33,600 bases of DNA, taken from the NCBI GenBank assembly GCA_014380515.1, contig JACMJS010000116.1, positions 1-33,600 of the forward strand, in the 5' to 3' direction. The notes below the pieces were generated by a model. The model was not told where the DNA came from. It searched no databases and saw only the letters and a list, made by a program, of their open reading frames with translations. Positions within the stretch are counted from its first letter, which is position 1; every line of letters starts with the position of its first letter. Both the position numbers and the translations under genes were made by a program. This DNA comes from Chlorobiales bacterium (GTDB lineage Bacteria; Bacteroidota; Chlorobiia; Chlorobiales; JACMJS01). Shown here piece by piece: positions 32,274 to 33,600 of the stretch.

Positions 32274-32417
32274 CCCCTCTGTCTCTCTGGGACATCTCCC
32301 CTTTATAAAAGGGGAGAGTGAAAAAGAGAATCCTGAAGAATCTTGAAACATCTTCGCATTTAAAATCTTCGCACTTAAACCACTCTCCCCTTTTATAAAG
32401 GGGAGCGCAGAGGGGTT
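32272..32417. repeat. AACCCCTCTG-ended palindromic element after moxR (copy 2)
   Basis: 146 bases, inverted ends AACCCCTCTG / CAGAGGGGTT, and two hairpins built on CTCCCCTTT...AAAGGGGAG. On the minus strand its first 37 bases differ from the mcr-side element at one position (shared start AACCCCTCTGCGCTCCCC). Similarity continues more loosely for about 30 further bases. The first two bases complete the moxR TAA stop. Confidence 0.82.
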
Positions 32418-32431
32418 CACATCCTCAACCG

Positions 32432-33600
32432 ATGAAAGCATTTTTCAAAAGTCTTTACCTGACGCCGCGCCTCTTTGCCGCGCTCGGTCTCACCGTGTTT
32501 CTGTTCGTGCTCGGATTTTTTTTCAGCCTCGTCATCGCCCTCGCACAGGCCTCGCTCATCTTCATCGTGCTGCTCTTCATCATCGATCTGCTGCTGCTCT
32601 ACCGCACCGCCGACGGCATCTTCGCCCGCAGACACACACCGCAGCGGCTCTCGAACGGCGACGATAATCCCATCTATCTCGATCTCGAAAATTTTTACAC
32701 TTTTCCCGTTCGACTTGCGATTGTAGATGAAGTGCCGTTTCAGTTTCAACTGCGCAACGTGAATTTCAAACTTGAAATGCTCGCGCGAAGCAAGAAATCG
32801 ATTGCCTACAGCGTGCGACCGGTGCAGCGCGGCGAGTATAGTTTCGGCGCGGTGAATGTGTATGCAGAAAGTCCCGTCGGGTTGATTAGCAAGCGATACC
32901 GGATGGCGGAAGAGCGGCTCGTGCCGGTATATCCCTCGTATCTACAAATGCGGAAGTATGAACTGCTCGCGTTCTCGAAGCGGCTGACCGAAGGCGGCAT
33001 CAAGAAAGTGCGGCGGCTGGGACACACGATGGAGTTCGAACAAATCCGCGAGTATGTCAAGGGCGATGATTTTCGGACGGTGAATTGGAAAGCGACCGCG
33101 CGCTCGGGCGACGTGATGGTCAATCAATACCAAGATGAAAAGTCGCAGCCGGTCTATTCGGTGATCGATATGGGGCGGGCGATGAAGATGCCGTTTGAAG
33201 GTTTGAGTTTGCTCGACTATGCGGTCAATTCCAGTCTCGTGATTTCAAACATCGCGCTGCGCAAGTCGGATAAGGCGGGGCTGATTACGTTTTCAAATAC
33301 GATTGGCAGCCTCTTGCCCGCCGCGCGAAGCGGGACGCAGCTTTACCGGATCATGGAACTGCTCTACAATCAATCGACGCGGTTTTTGGAATCGGATTAT
33401 GAGATGCTTTATGCAACGCTCCGGCGGCAGGTGCATCAACGCAGTTTGCTGTTGCTCTTTACGAACTTTGAATCGCTCACCTCGATGAAGCGGCAGTTAC
33501 CGTTTCTCAAAAAGATTGCGCGAAGCCATTTGTTGGTAACGATTTTTTTTGAGAACACCGAACTGGGCAAGTTGCTCGGGCGCGCGGGGGCGGGCACGAC
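32432..33600 (+). CDS. DUF58 domain protein, 3' end cut by window edge
   Basis: 389 codons are open from the ATG at 32432 to the window edge; absent from the ORF track because it runs off. Two membrane helices are near the start (LFAALGLTVFLFVLGFFFSLVIALAQASLIFIVLLFIIDLLLL). A beta-sandwich region (about 75-180) follows. The DUF58 signature then reads LGHTMEFEQIREYVKGDDFRTVNWKATARSGDVMVNQY. A von Willebrand-like fold begins PVYSVIDMGRAMKMP; it has the first Asp but not the full DxSxS metal motif. The protein is probably the target of the MoxR ATPase just upstream. Membrane-anchored DUF58/MoxR pairs are linked to envelope or stress functions, poorly defined. Confidence 0.92.
   Translation, partial: MKAFFKSLYLTPRLFAALGLTVFLFVLGFFFSLVIALAQASLIFIVLLFIIDLLLLYRTADGIFARRHTPQRLSNGDDNPIYLDLENFYTFPVRLAIVDEVPFQFQLRNVNFKLEMLARSKKSIAYSVRPVQRGEYSFGAVNVYAESPVGLISKRYRMAEERLVPVYPSYLQMRKYELLAFSKRLTEGGIKKVRRLGHTMEFEQIREYVKGDDFRTVNWKATARSGDVMVNQYQDEKSQPVYSVIDMGRAMKMPFEGLSLLDYAVNSSLVISNIALRKSDKAGLITFSNTIGSLLPAARSGTQLYRIMELLYNQSTRFLESDYEMLYATLRRQVHQRSLLLLFTNFESLTSMKRQLPFLKKIARSHLLVTIFFENTELGKLLGRAGAGT

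Noticed and set aside
1-33600. CRISPR array, tRNA, rRNA, prophage or IS transposase genes
   Set aside because: No regularly spaced direct repeats, cloverleaf sequences or transposase/integrase motifs were seen on either strand.

Overview
This window looks like a moderately G+C-rich chromosomal segment from a bacterium of the Bacteroidota/Chlorobiota (FCB) group. Four things suggest this. The ssb gene is followed by a GldE-like CNNM/CBS protein. Two upstream regions carry a candidate Bacteroidota-type promoter (TAnnTTTG box). Strong Shine-Dalgarno sequences are rare. An RDD/SpoIIM/DUF4129/DUF4350/MoxR/DUF58 cluster sits at the right end. The lineage is an inference; there is no rRNA, tRNA or phage/IS gene in the window to confirm it.

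Layout. Bases 1-1850 (minus) hold the 5' part of queA and two small hypothetical genes. An OmpA-type lipoprotein gene (plus) follows and meets a prolyl oligopeptidase gene tail to tail at a shared hairpin terminator. Bases 2964-10004 (minus) carry prolyl oligopeptidase, a lipocalin-like protein, fmt, def and a large FG-GAP repeat protein. Bases 10135-14202 encode a 1355-residue protein with two cyclase domains, an ATPase and a TPR-like tail. Its two cyclase domains have complementary active-site losses, as in mammalian soluble adenylyl cyclase. Bases 14418-19252 (minus) carry a YfiM-like (DUF2279) protein, the GldE-like protein, ssb, an Fn3 lipoprotein and an M50B-like membrane peptidase.

The most striking gene lies at 19420-23115: a full-length (1231 aa) bifunctional malonyl-CoA reductase, the signature enzyme of the 3-hydroxypropionate CO2-fixation routes known from Chloroflexus. 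Both catalytic halves appear intact, and the gene is flanked on each side by dispersed palindromic repeats. To its right, on the plus strand, are a small membrane protein and a D-2-hydroxyacid dehydrogenase of the glyoxylate/hydroxypyruvate reductase type. A tightly overlapping trio follows on the minus strand (HicB-like, DUF6883, DUF4926). From 25844 to the window end is an envelope-type cluster: RDD, SpoIIM, a polytopic membrane protein, DUF4129, DUF4350, MoxR ATPase and DUF58 (cut by the window edge).

Two families of non-coding palindromic repeats occur between genes. One has AACCCCTCTG termini; in two copies the repeat supplies the last two bases of the TAA stop codon of the adjacent gene (mcr and moxR). 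The other has TGTCATTCC-like termini. The only gap above 300 bases (17005-17355) holds a promoter candidate, a hairpin terminator and one such repeat.
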